The notes under the pieces: model-generated | The model's database searches: none | Told to the model about the DNA's origin: nothing | The model's input: the letters and a program-made list of their open reading frames with translations, nothing else | Shown here: in pieces, positions 43,101 to 51,782 of the stretch | How the letters are laid out: each line of letters opens with the position of its first letter | Numbering within the stretch: position 1 is the first letter of the stretch | DNA from: Symsagittifera roscoffensis | Taxonomy: Eukaryota; Xenacoelomorpha; Acoela; Convolutidae | DNA: 64,000 nt | Assembly (NCBI RefSeq): GCF_963678635.1 | Contig: NC_087067.1 | Span: 50,896,233-50,960,232, forward strand | Reading direction: 5' to 3' | Position numbers and translations under genes: made by a program

Positions 43101-43575
43101 CACGCATGATGGGTTGGTTCAACCCCACCTTCATTATGGACTGCGTCCCATATCGCCTTATCACGTCCCATGATCTTTCCATGAAATTCACTCGGCTCCA
43201 GGTTGTCCCTGTCTTGCCTTCTAGCTCACTCTGATATCTCTCCCATTCCTCTTCCGGCAACGTGCTCAGGAAGGATACCCTCATTGATTCTTCGATTTTT
43301 CTCCTCCTTGGTGACTCATGGAGCAATTTCTGCGGATCCCTGCTTCGGCATTCTCTCGCCTGGCTTATTGGGTCTATCGGGGATAAGTCGGCCGACGCCT
43401 CCTTTGTAGGGGACATGAAAGACGATGGCGTCATTAGCAATAGACTCCCATCGACTTCCCCATCGTCGTCTTCACTAAACCGGTATTCTAGCAAGTCTCT
43501 CTCTAACGCTTCCAGATCCGTCTCACCCGGTTTTCCCGTCTTTCCCTCGGTATCGTTGTCGTCATGATCCATCAA
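40162..43575 (-). CDS. Unrecognised large protein of the giant element (1137 codons open)
   Basis: This is a long open frame in good coding composition, with an acidic start (DHDDNDTEGKTGKPGETDLE), a basic segment (RRARKGLKRLKGKTGSRAMN) and a mostly helical-looking rest rich in L, E, R and M. I see no RT, protease, envelope-type membrane anchor or other motif that I can name. It is in the same frame as the two preceding ORFs, separated by single TAA codons (43621 and 44887), so the three were probably one protein of about 1900 residues. Confidence 0.7.
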   Translation of the reverse strand: MMDHDDNDTEGKTGKPGETDLEALERDLLEYRFSEDDDGEVDGSLLLMTPSSFMSPTKEASADLSPIDPISQARECRSRDPQKLLHESPRRRKIEESMRVSFLSTLPEEEWERYQSELEGKTGTTWSRVNFMERSWDVIRRYGTQSIMKVGLNQPIMREVLEKIVNSMESDVLTESVTEDSADDQQVAKKLPVRRARKGLKRLKGKTGSRAMNPRVVKSRANAVVTFLTSAGRSGESGQGDSATLTGGEKENLIPLMLLAGLTTTAVRSKKTARTLADTKLEMEIISQCGSGRLEDYRPSRTNIAKLKLEGQLDVVEYSRVTVPESVHMGDPAGGYVEMLKARNSARGHLMAWSEKRAMQEYLKELTENSNLNRKEYGTVMSSEANEVGLEKLLEISWRAALQRYFDEAMHAPATVAAYLAHPCVRIDLQVRLAWCLMGIKRAEYEASNDSKSREQELELMEALRALISKDDSAIAWAKRKDAPCFVRFVVDRIPTPVLGECIKIIRQKGVDCERNFLRALLELYQDMPLTVPSKESNDMESYRKLEEVRRYSNKELKVSRELIEAVRGQKEFATLGKLKSFQYVSGIPGMAYNPFVNEEAREAYFDYEQVIVLNFWVERIKETGMLMVEQPKLGIILEERVVEPSVPELKGQVSFDCGSWDGPLKTSLVTMWELMKPSWCPHPNAGLIWDMTADITLDLDDDASLHDLAMIHHLLAMRLTKRKSNPSTELSEEGPSSNWLKQGTCLAQHSGMEGHVCNLGHCLVTLSEQHRQLARLYGRLSMSDKSGMELVADCHGVTDVNLITALGFCSMTSSIESLERLERAHELVTSLSVEVFPGALQTEQKIGGWREALENEMNLKDSEAYHKPTGSKYLVGSSSAPYCSSRYPTHMVVMDARTQQVLIDQLFSVPKCVRLARMSERSHDLLAKIFRAVPKRSEGELQDVVGEEFLRLNEGNLSEFQKQKASGALPTEFPTIEEKYDLHRILMEVEPLLGASWYRTRRNIVRTHGEYPCHCLAQTLWYPKRANLMLVWDVEELYSTGLPDQNQQVSIVVVSAMLAVRWLEANADTNEQETAVPTPEQLSNVKMSRELDLFRTTCKVLRIPKAIERIWSWQRLMPWFRAVMTSWMYERAKRHM

Positions 43576-43620
43576 ATCATCATCACCTGCATCAGGTTTC
43601 GGCCTGGGTCCTGAAGGTCC

Positions 43621-44880
43621 TTAGCGTGAATCAGTGCCCGAGTCCGGCCGAGCCGGGACGGTCATGTCTCCTGCATGATGAAACAACTCATCATTCACCA
43701 GGAATTCTACAGATTCCTCGCCATGTGGTGCTAGGTCCTCTATCGTTATATATGAGCCCCCTCTGCTCTCCTTTGCCACTTCTATCATCACTACCTTCAC
43801 TTCTCCTGACCACTTCAGTCTTGATAAGTCATCCGTGGGAGAATACACTTCGTTCCACATTTCGGCCGAGACCTCTGGTCTCCTGGAAGGTAGTGCCTTG
43901 ATCTTCTTCCTACTCCAAGCATCAGGAAATGAGAAGTCGAATGTGTGCGCGGCTGCCACATTCCAGCCGATGAAGCGCGGCTCCATCCCTTCACTCCACT
44001 TCAACATTCTCTTTTCTGCATCACGAGCTGCTCCGATGCGAGGGGCAATGATGGGAGATGTGACTCCCAACAACATCCTCCTTATCGGTGGATATCGAGG
44101 GCATTGGTCCGGCAGCGGCCTGGACCCAGATAGCCACGCTTGCTGGTTCTCTTTGGCGTGTGCATAGGCCTCTGGTAAGAGTGGCACTCCCATAGCCGCT
44201 CCCGTATCCTTTACTACTGGTCTTAAGTTCCAAAGCTTCGGGTTGAACTGGATATGAGAAAGTTCCTCACGGCCCATTCGGCATTTGAAGTGGTTGTTGA
44301 AATCCATCAACATCCAACCTGGCTCCGCTATTCTTCCGAACAGCCTATCGTCACTGGCCAGCCCTCTCAACTCACTCTGTTCTACCCAGTTCAGTACGGA
44401 ACAGTCCACGACTGAGACCAGGTTGACGTACAACACTGAATTCCTGTACGCCTTAACTTGTACATCCGGGAACGCAAAAGACATCACCGGTCCATACACC
44501 ACTGTGACGAATTCCCTCAGTCCGTGGACCAGAGCCAACGGATCAATCCGCATCATGAGAGCTAAGTCCGTCAGTAAGGGCATGCCACAATACTGCTTAC
44601 TCTCGCCCGCATTCGTCGCCACCTTGTCTTCTCCCGTGACGCTTCTGTTCTGTTGTAAGAGGTATTGAAGCAGGAGAGTCCTCCAGTCTTTCATCTTCTT
44701 GAGCGAGGCGGTTTCCAACTGTGCATTGAACTCACGACTCGGTCCCTGCAGTTGTTCAGGGTAACGTAACAGCACAAGCAAATCACCCAGTCGACCGTAG
44801 GTCATAGCAATCAGAGTCAGGAGTCCATCCAATCTCAAATCGGCTAACGCTTGGGTGAAGAGATTCGCCGGCCCCTTCAC
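43621..44880 (-). CDS. Unrecognised protein segment of the giant element (419 codons open)
   Basis: This open frame lies between in-frame TAA codons at 44887 and 43621. It starts in GTG AAG GGG with no good ATG and reads smoothly across both stops: upstream ...YVTFGH, stop, NFVKGPANLF; downstream ...DSGTDSR, stop, GPSGPRPKPD. A separate translation start is therefore unlikely. Content includes FAFPDVQVKAYRNSVLYVNL and FIGWNVAAAHTFDFSFPDAW. No family was recognised. Confidence 0.65.
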   Translation of the reverse strand: MKGPANLFTQALADLRLDGLLTLIAMTYGRLGDLLVLLRYPEQLQGPSREFNAQLETASLKKMKDWRTLLLQYLLQQNRSVTGEDKVATNAGESKQYCGMPLLTDLALMMRIDPLALVHGLREFVTVVYGPVMSFAFPDVQVKAYRNSVLYVNLVSVVDCSVLNWVEQSELRGLASDDRLFGRIAEPGWMLMDFNNHFKCRMGREELSHIQFNPKLWNLRPVVKDTGAAMGVPLLPEAYAHAKENQQAWLSGSRPLPDQCPRYPPIRRMLLGVTSPIIAPRIGAARDAEKRMLKWSEGMEPRFIGWNVAAAHTFDFSFPDAWSRKKIKALPSRRPEVSAEMWNEVYSPTDDLSRLKWSGEVKVVMIEVAKESRGGSYITIEDLAPHGEESVEFLVNDELFHHAGDMTVPARPDSGTDSR

Positions 44881-44886
44881 GAAATT

Positions 44887-45852
44887 TTAGTGACCAAATG
44901 TCACGTACAAGGCTAATACCAGGCCAATCGATAACTTCCTGATGTCTCTGACAAAACTCGCAATCAAGTTCCGGGATGCCCTAGGATAGCGCGTCGATAG
45001 GAAGGATGGCGTCCATCCCACTCCCATTCCTCCCAAGATAGCATCCGATCGTTCGTACTGTGCCCTCGTGGCTAGCACGTCAGCTTGGAACTTGTCCAGT
45101 GACATCGTGTTTACGTCCTGCATTAGTTTCAACATCATGCCCCCAGTTAACTCCCGGGCATCAAACAGGTTTTTCAGGTACACGTGTATCTCCTTTATCA
45201 CTGCCGGCGCGTGCTCGAACGCGTCCTCACCCAAGGTGCACAGCCTTGGTGACAAGTACAACCATATGTTGTTGTGCGGCTTCGTGCGCAAAGCCATTGC
45301 CATGAGATCTTCTTCGGCTGCTGTCATGTTCTTCCTGACTGTCATGCCCTGTTCATTCTCGGCCTGATCCATCTGTCTGAACCAGAGATCATCAGCCACC
45401 TGTTGTACTAACAGATGATCGTCATCCACCCCTGGTCTTAGTTTCAGCAATCTGGCAAAGTTGGACAGCTCCAACCCCAGAACTTCATCTAGCACCAACC
45501 GAGTTGTGCTACAATCTCTGAGCCCCTGTATGGCATTCGAAATGTCAGCCCAAACGGCGGGAAGCTCAGATCGGGACGGGTAGTAATTGTCCGGGTCCAC
45601 TACTCTGTTTGGGGCAGGAATTATCACATTGAACCTCCCCTCTGCTATTGTTGTGACTATTGTATATACAAATTGAAGGGGTTCTGGTAATGCAGCGTAC
45701 CCTGGTGACAATACAAAGATCACCTTCACCACATTCATGGTGAAGCGTTGTCTTGCTGCTGCCTCTACCTCAGCCATCGCCGAGAGCAGTGTCATTATCG
45801 CCTCCCCTATGACCTCGTTACTCGGGATCGACCCATCCGTCAGACGTGACAA
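44887..45852 (-). CDS. Unrecognised protein segment of the giant element (321 codons open)
   Basis: It lies directly downstream of the SGNH ORF, whose TGA (45875) overlaps the upstream part of this frame by a few codons. The relation is a +1 shift at AAA-TGA-TC. It reads VIFVLSPGYAALPEPLQFVY, FNVIIPAPNRVVDPDNYYPS and ELPAVWADISNAIQGLRD, a compact globular-looking segment. A hydrophobic stretch (LSIGLVLALYVTF) precedes its stop. No family was recognised. It could be expressed by reinitiation or frameshifting, or the shift could be damage. Confidence 0.65.
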   Translation of the reverse strand: MSRLTDGSIPSNEVIGEAIMTLLSAMAEVEAAARQRFTMNVVKVIFVLSPGYAALPEPLQFVYTIVTTIAEGRFNVIIPAPNRVVDPDNYYPSRSELPAVWADISNAIQGLRDCSTTRLVLDEVLGLELSNFARLLKLRPGVDDDHLLVQQVADDLWFRQMDQAENEQGMTVRKNMTAAEEDLMAMALRTKPHNNIWLYLSPRLCTLGEDAFEHAPAVIKEIHVYLKNLFDARELTGGMMLKLMQDVNTMSLDKFQADVLATRAQYERSDAILGGMGVGWTPSFLSTRYPRASRNLIASFVRDIRKLSIGLVLALYVTFGH

Positions 45853-45874
45853 TAAGCCCCTGCTTTGCAGATGA

Positions 45875-48652
45875 TCATTTGACTATTACCTGCGGCTCCA
45901 TACTGACCACCCTTCGCACACTTATCATCATGCCGATTGCTTGTCCCCAGTCCAATTTAGGTGCCGTCAAAAAACTCACGTCGGGCCAAAAGAGAGAACG
46001 GGGAGTATAGAGATAATCGGAACTGGCCACGATCAGATACTTCGCAGCTTTCATCTCTAAGGGATCGTAAGCAGCGAACAGGCCATCGCCTATTGGGGCC
46101 TTCAGTTTCCCATATCTCTGTTCATCTCCCTCTACCGTAGTCGTTCGGGGGTAGTCCCTTGAATATTCGCCAGGTGTCTGACCGGGTTGTTTAGCGAACT
46201 GCCTGTACATCTTATGATGCTTGTTATTGGGCTTATTTTCTGCCTGAAACTTGCCCCTTCGAGCAGGTGGCGTCAATTCCCGGGCTCTCTGTCGAACGTC
46301 CGTAAGGGACCGCGTGTTCAAGGGTCCAAAGGTATTGTCCTGAGGCAACCCGTTCAAGTCTGCATGTCGGAGCGTAGTCGCAGAGCTGAACTGCTCCTGC
46401 TCTGCTAGCAGCCAATCCACGCCTGGTATCCGATACAATCGCGACACCGTGGGACTTTCTCCGCCAATCATTCTCATCGCGTCCTCCCGACACGTCAGGG
46501 TATTCATGTTCAGCTTCGTGGACATGTCCTTCTTATACTGTCCCCAATGACTAGGGTATGATCGATTCCAAAGCAGCAGGCTGCCTGGTTCAACTCCTTC
46601 CGCAGGCACGGCGCTCGCAGACGATCCTGCTGCTGGAGCAGGGTTTGCCGTGGCGGGCGGATCGTTCCTCCTAGACACGGTCTGGGAGTTATTTCTGTTC
46701 TGAACCACTGATCTGCCGAGTCGGCTTTCAAGCGGTTGTGTTCTGGGAGGAGGAGCAGTCCCTAGCCTCTCTCTCACGTTTGAGCTCGGAGCGGTGGGTG
46801 CGGCTACGACCGTCTCCATTGCCAAGGGCCCTAGGCGGTTGACGAGGGATTCGGGCACGCTTGCCCTTATTCTACTTCCTCCGGTCGTTGAACTGGTCTG
46901 AGCCAGAGAACTGGTCGCCCTCGACTCCTGCTCCATTTCTCTCAATTGCGTCTGAAATACATCATTCATCCAGTGTCTCCCTCGTTGGATGTTGAAATGT
47001 ATCCCATCTTTGGTAAGCGCAACATGATCAATCATGCGCAGCGTATTTTCGAGATCCAGAAGTCGCAACTCGCCAGGGTTGTTTCTCACCAGATTACGGA
47101 TCATTTCATTCCACCGTGTCACGTTGCCGTTCATGAAATCTGTCACTGTGGTGCCCATCAGCGGGTTTTGTGGTATCGTGCACAGCACCACAAACCTGGG
47201 CCTGTACTTCTCCTTCAGTTCATTCAGGAGGCATACCAGCAGAGGCTCCCACTTGCACTCGGGGGTCACTGGGGCTCTCGAGACGTCATTAGTTCCTACC
47301 ATTATCACCAGCGTATCCAGGTGATCCTCGCTTTGGAATTCCATCATTTTGATGACCTGAGCCACTGAAGCTCCTCCAAAGGACAAGGTGGTTGTCTGAC
47401 CATAGACGAAGATCTCATTCAGATCCCTCACCAAACTGTCTCCTATGATCAGGTGGCGACTCCCTGGGGGAATCACCTGGTCGTTCGTAGCGGGGTTCCA
47501 GCTCATGTCATTCAGGCAAGCTCGAGGATGCTCCGCAGCTACTTGCGTGAACTGGTGCCGTGTCATCAGATTCTTCCTGATATCTACCACGCGGGACTTC
47601 TGATAGGTTCTGCCATGCGCAGTCCCCGAGGGCACCATCGTGTGGGGTGCTCGCTCCGAGCTATTAGATGACTGATCATGACGCTGGGAAGGAACGATCC
47701 TACCCAATGTCCGTCCAGTGGTTCTGTTGATCTCCTCCATTGTCGCTCTGGCCACTTGGTTGAACGATTCTTGGAACTGAGGGGCGAGGTAAGTGTCAGA
47801 AGGGTCTGGTATCGTGAACCTTTGACTAGAAGCAGACAGTCGTGTCTGCTGAGGAGCCTCGGGCTCTCTCGATGCACGCAAATCCAGAACCTCGGTCCCT
47901 CTCGATACACACAGCTCCTGAGCTGTTGTCCCGGGGCGTGTGTCGTTGGATCCCTCCGAGGATCTCATGCTCGCCAGAACTTCCGATGACACTTGGCTCA
48001 CCTTCGCCATATACAGCTCCTTCAGGTGCTTTATTTCATCCTCCTTATAAGCCACCTGTAGATCTTCGTATTTCTTCTTCCATTCGTCTCTTTCTCGAGC
48101 TATTGCCCTATACTCCTGGAGTTTGGCACACAGCTCGCTCTGATCTTTCTCCTTCTTTTCCAGCGTCTCAATCGTCTCCGAAGTTTGGATCTCTATCTCA
48201 CTCACCCTCACTTTCTTCAAAGGAGGAGCAGCTGTAGGAGAGTCGACCGATTGTGACGGGCCTGGCCCATCACGTTGTCTCTTCGCTCCGATGAGTGGCT
48301 GCGCCGGTTGGACTGGTAAGGGCATCTCACCTAGCCGGTGGTCCCTCTGCTCACCTAGTCCTGGCTCACGAGCCAGGTCGTGGCCAGACATTTCTCCACG
48401 CCTCCATCTCATCAATCGGTTTCGGCCTCTCTCGGCGGTCCCGGACTCACCGAAGGCCAACATCAACACGACTTCCGTAGGGCGATTCCCTCGACCCTCT
48501 CGTCCTAGTGCATTAAGGAGCGCGACCACAAACATCGCCAACCCCGGGTCTTCTCGTGTGAAATCACAATCGATCAGCCGATGATAGATGTCGTCTAGAG
48601 TCGCTCCTAGACTCGCTGAGAGAAATTCCATGAGTTCGTTCGTGTCACCCAT
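45875..48652 (-). CDS. SGNH/GDSL-hydrolase protein of the giant element (925 residues)
   Basis: It starts at ATG 48652 (MGDTNELMEFLSASLG) and ends at TGA 45875. Residues about 160-212 form a charged coiled coil (KLQEYRAIARERDEWKKKYE). Residues about 400-575 are an SGNH hydrolase: block I HLIIGDSLVRDL (nucleophile serine near 404), block II glycine in SFGGAS, block III VIMVGTNDVSR (asparagine near 452) and block V LTKDGIHFN (Asp and His near 548 and 551). All four catalytic blocks are intact. Flanks are proline/serine-rich. Such domains hydrolyse esters of lipids or carbohydrates, and some non-LTR and Penelope-related elements carry them. There is no signal peptide or membrane segment. Confidence 0.85.
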   Translation of the reverse strand: MGDTNELMEFLSASLGATLDDIYHRLIDCDFTREDPGLAMFVVALLNALGREGRGNRPTEVVLMLAFGESGTAERGRNRLMRWRRGEMSGHDLAREPGLGEQRDHRLGEMPLPVQPAQPLIGAKRQRDGPGPSQSVDSPTAAPPLKKVRVSEIEIQTSETIETLEKKEKDQSELCAKLQEYRAIARERDEWKKKYEDLQVAYKEDEIKHLKELYMAKVSQVSSEVLASMRSSEGSNDTRPGTTAQELCVSRGTEVLDLRASREPEAPQQTRLSASSQRFTIPDPSDTYLAPQFQESFNQVARATMEEINRTTGRTLGRIVPSQRHDQSSNSSERAPHTMVPSGTAHGRTYQKSRVVDIRKNLMTRHQFTQVAAEHPRACLNDMSWNPATNDQVIPPGSRHLIIGDSLVRDLNEIFVYGQTTTLSFGGASVAQVIKMMEFQSEDHLDTLVIMVGTNDVSRAPVTPECKWEPLLVCLLNELKEKYRPRFVVLCTIPQNPLMGTTVTDFMNGNVTRWNEMIRNLVRNNPGELRLLDLENTLRMIDHVALTKDGIHFNIQRGRHWMNDVFQTQLREMEQESRATSSLAQTSSTTGGSRIRASVPESLVNRLGPLAMETVVAAPTAPSSNVRERLGTAPPPRTQPLESRLGRSVVQNRNNSQTVSRRNDPPATANPAPAAGSSASAVPAEGVEPGSLLLWNRSYPSHWGQYKKDMSTKLNMNTLTCREDAMRMIGGESPTVSRLYRIPGVDWLLAEQEQFSSATTLRHADLNGLPQDNTFGPLNTRSLTDVRQRARELTPPARRGKFQAENKPNNKHHKMYRQFAKQPGQTPGEYSRDYPRTTTVEGDEQRYGKLKAPIGDGLFAAYDPLEMKAAKYLIVASSDYLYTPRSLFWPDVSFLTAPKLDWGQAIGMMISVRRVVSMEPQVIVK

Positions 48653-49125
48653 TTCTTATCGTCTTGATTCTTGTTGTCGTGTCGTGTAATTCCTTTCTGA
48701 CTCGTCTGATTCAGTGTTCAATAAACAATTTTCGATCAATCAAGATCTAAAAAACAAGTCGCGACTTAGAACCATCATTTTTGGATACAACGTCATTCAA
48801 TTCTTTAAAACTCTCCACTGAAATTCTCTTTTCAATTCTGATTTAAAAATTTAGCAGCAAGGTGGATCGTCCACCTTTACATTTGTCAGAGTAGCACGAA
48901 TGTGCGCTGTCACCTTGATGACCTGGAGTACCCCAGGTCTATTATGACACAAAAATAAAACATATCATAACAATAACATAACATAAACACATAAACATCA
49001 CACACCTACACTATCACATAAAAACATAATCCCTGATACTGTACCTAAAACCTAACCTAACCTAAACTTGACTCCAATTCCTATCGAATAACTTAATAAA
49101 AACCACTTATCGCCGAGCGCAATTC
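48653..49125 (-). promoter_or_regulatory. Intergenic region between macro-domain and SGNH ORFs, with two perfect hairpins
   Basis: This is the only sizeable non-coding gap inside the coding half of the element. It contains AAGGTGGA-TCG-TCCACCTT (48859-48877, 8-bp stem) and GACCTGG-AGTACC-CCAGGTC (48920-48939, 7-bp stem). An AT-rich part and a short AACCTAACCTAACC run (about 49046) follow. It is a candidate internal promoter, splice-acceptor region or translation-control element for the SGNH ORF. Confidence 0.5.
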
Positions 49126-50439
49126 TTAGCATATGCTCAGATAGTATTTTTTATGTAAGTAAACTTCTATGTCAATCTCTGAAAATATCACATGTACAAG
49201 TGCGTACAACTCTCTCGGATGTAGCTTTCCCCTATTAGGATCGTATACTGGCAACGAGAGAGAGGTCACTCCTCTCTCAACCAAAAAATCCCTAAGTCGA
49301 GTCAAGGCCAATACCAAGCTCTTTGGATCTACGTGTTGCCTATCAGTGGCCTTGGTAACCAGGAAACACAAATATTTCCCTGGTATCTGTGATGCAACAG
49401 GGGGCAGCGCTATCATCCCTCCCACACCAGGCCTCTGTTTCCACAAAAACTCGATATTTTTATACTCTCTCTTGAAGTCTGCCGCTAGTGCTGTTTTGAA
49501 GCTTACGTCCGCGGTTATCGCTATGGCGCACGTGCGTTCCGTGAGTATGAAATCGCTGTCCGTTCTGACGATATTGTTCGAATAATGGTTCGGTAGATCA
49601 AAATACGATTCAAAGATTCGTCCAAAAGGTGGTTTTTCAGCATTCTCGCCCTCTGCCTCTAGTTCTCCGGTTTCTCTTGCCGATTTCAATTTTTTTATTA
49701 TCAGATTTTTGGTGTGGGTGAGTCCTACCCCCACTCCCCGGACAAAAATATCCATCGACGTCCCCGTCGATCGCCCAAAGTCTAGGAGATCAAGGTTGGA
49801 TTGTGGAACACGTAGAGGACCATCTGGGGCGACCCAGTTGGACTCGGTATTGTCATGACTGATGTATTTGACGCCGTCTCTATCGACGTCCTGAATCGTC
49901 AGGATCGTCTCTTTTGGATCTGTCGACAGATCATGGAGCCATTCGAGCACGCGCAAGTTTGTTAGTTCTTGCTCATGAGTCTGTTCCGCTTCTGGTTCGA
50001 ATTCCACTTCCGGTTCTGATCGATCGTCGATCCAATCTTGATCCATATCGTTCACAAGGTCGATTTCTTCTAGCATCGCCACTTCGTCCAGTCCCACCAG
50101 CGAGTCTATGACATCACTTACTACTATCCTGTCTACAACGAAATCCTCACCGTACGGATTTTATTTCTTCTGGTTTTTTCCTCTCTTGCTTTGGCGTGTT
50201 TCCATAGTGAGAGTAGAGTCAGGCTGTATTCCTTTGTCAATTTCGGTTTGTTCCGGGCAGTCCCAGTCTTCTTCGGCATAAGGTAGAGTTTCATCGTCCA
50301 CCTCTACTCGCTCGGTCAACTCGAGATCCAGTGGTAGATCGCAATCGTCCACCACCTCATTCCCGTCGTTCTTGTCGCGAGTACCCTTTTCATTCACTTC
50401 ACAAGCAGGATCCACTATCAAATAGTCTCCCTCTTGCAT
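49126..50439 (-). CDS. Acidic domain plus TARG1-like macro domain, interrupted by one TAA
   Basis: The frame starts with ATG at 50439, overlapping the end of the integrase frame by 22 bp. It is strongly acidic for about 90 codons (ELTERVEVDDETLPYAEEDW), meets an in-frame TAA at 50161 and continues in the same frame to 49126. The carboxy-terminal 140 residues read TCAIAITADVSFKTALAADF, GKYLCFLVTKATDRQHVDPK, LALTRLRDFLVERGVTSLSL, PVYDPNRGKLHPREL and EIDIEVYLH. The order and spacing match OARD1/TARG1-type macro domains (YLITK.....K.T...L..SL..L...C...G...L.MP.IGCG). The lysine of VTK is kept; the GCGLD loop is replaced by YDPNRG. Such domains bind or remove ADP-ribose. Confidence 0.65.
49733..49778 (-). 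repeat. Internal copy of the polypurine-tract segment
   Basis: On the minus strand GCGATCGACGGGGACGTCGA is followed by TGG, an AT-rich spacer and TTTGTCCGGGGAGTGGGGG. It parallels the 3' polypurine-tract segment at 39020-39061 in both the GCGATCxAxxGGGACxTxGATGG part and the TGTCCGGGGAGT part. Here it is read as protein (GRSTGTSMDIFVRGVGVG). It may act as a second plus-strand primer or mark an older element end. Confidence 0.5.
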
Positions 50440-51782
50440 GTCCGCTGACGAGTGTGGTTTGGTTTGATGTTTTCATTGTGTGGTTTGATGTTTTCATAAT
50501 GAGCTGCTCTTCCAGTGCTCAATCGATAAAAACGACCTCCTTGGTGCACTTCTGTTATCTGAAATGGACCACGCCATTTCTTTAATAATTTCTTGGTTCC
50601 TTTTGGTGGAACCACTTCCTGGAACACCCAGACGTAGTCGCCAACCGAGTAGGCTTTCGCATCAGCTGTCCTTTTATCAAACCTCCTTTTTTGTCTAATT
50701 TGCGCCTGTTGCGTATTCCTCCTGCATAAGTCATTGAGGTCCTGCTGTCTTCTAATAACCTCCCGCACATACGTTTGCGGTGCTGTCCTCTTCCCCTCAT
50801 ATTCAGGGTAGAAAAACGTCAACGGGAGCGCTTTTTCATGACCCGTTAACATCATGTGCGGACTTATTCCCGTGGTGGAATGCTCCGTGCTGTTGTAAGC
50901 ACCCATCACTTGCGGCAAGTGCTTGTCCCAGTCATCCATGTAACGCGAGCAATAGACTCTCAGCATGGATACCAGTGTGCGATTTTGCCTCTCGACTAGG
51001 CCATTCGTTTGCGGGTGATAAGTGGTCGAGTGGGCCTGCGCTACCTACGACCTTTTCATCAACTCCTTCGTGAGATCGCCCACGAATGCTTTGCCATTGT
51101 CCGATTGGAACGTGATGGGGCAGCCATGCCTCGCTATCCACACATTTATCAAATGATCGCATGTTTCTTCCGCCGATGCTGTCATGCAGGGTGCTGCCTC
51201 CGCATACTTCGTAAAATGGTCGATCATTACCAGCACCTGATTATAGCCCGTTGCCGTCATGCAGATTTTCTGATGATCAATTTGCACCACTTCGTTGAAA
51301 CCTGACGACTCTATTGACTGTAGGGGGAACCTTAGCTTCCTGGGATCCTTCGCCTGCTGACATGACAGGCATGCTGCGATCCACTTCTCACAAGCCTTCT
51401 TCAATCCCGGCCATTCGAATCGTTTCTGTATCCTGTTGTACACTTTGTCCACGCCTTGATGGCCCATCTGATCATGTGAGCGAAAGAGCAATTCGGTCTG
51501 GTACAACTGTGGTAACACTATTGAATTGTATTTATAGAGGACCTTGTCCTCCTCTTTTCGTTTGCAGGCTACGATTCCGTCCTTGTTCAGGTACAACAAG
51601 TCGTTTCGCTTCACGTAGAATTGCTTCAGGATTTTATAGCTGTCTTCTTCCAAGTCTCCCTTGTCAGGTGCTCCATTCTCGATCCATCTCTTCAGACTGC
51701 TCGTCATTCTATCATTTCGTTGAGCCCTTAGGAGATCCGACAGCCTGTACCTGGCTTTCAAATACGTCTTTACCACGTTCAT
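50418..51782 (-). CDS. Integrase of the giant element, interrupted by one TAG
   Basis: It follows the RNase H frame immediately (TAA then ATG, same frame). The H2C2 head reads HDQMGHQGV ... CLSCQQAK. The DDE core has aspartates in VVQIDHQKI and FQSDNGKAF and glutamate in NGLVERQN. A carboxy-terminal GPY/F-type module reads YSVGDYVWVF and LKKWRGPFQITEV. A TAG at 51045-51047 lies between the second aspartate and the glutamate; sequence on both sides is in one frame and matches Ty3 integrases. It would need readthrough, or this copy is mutated. Confidence 0.85.

Noticed and set aside
40253-48584. Plus-strand frames of 60-140 codons opposite the extra ORFs
   Set aside because: They are shadows of the minus-strand coding frames, with no motif support.
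49044-49060. Telomere-like AACCTAACCTAACC run
   Set aside because: Only about three units; too short to claim an interstitial telomere or telomere targeting.
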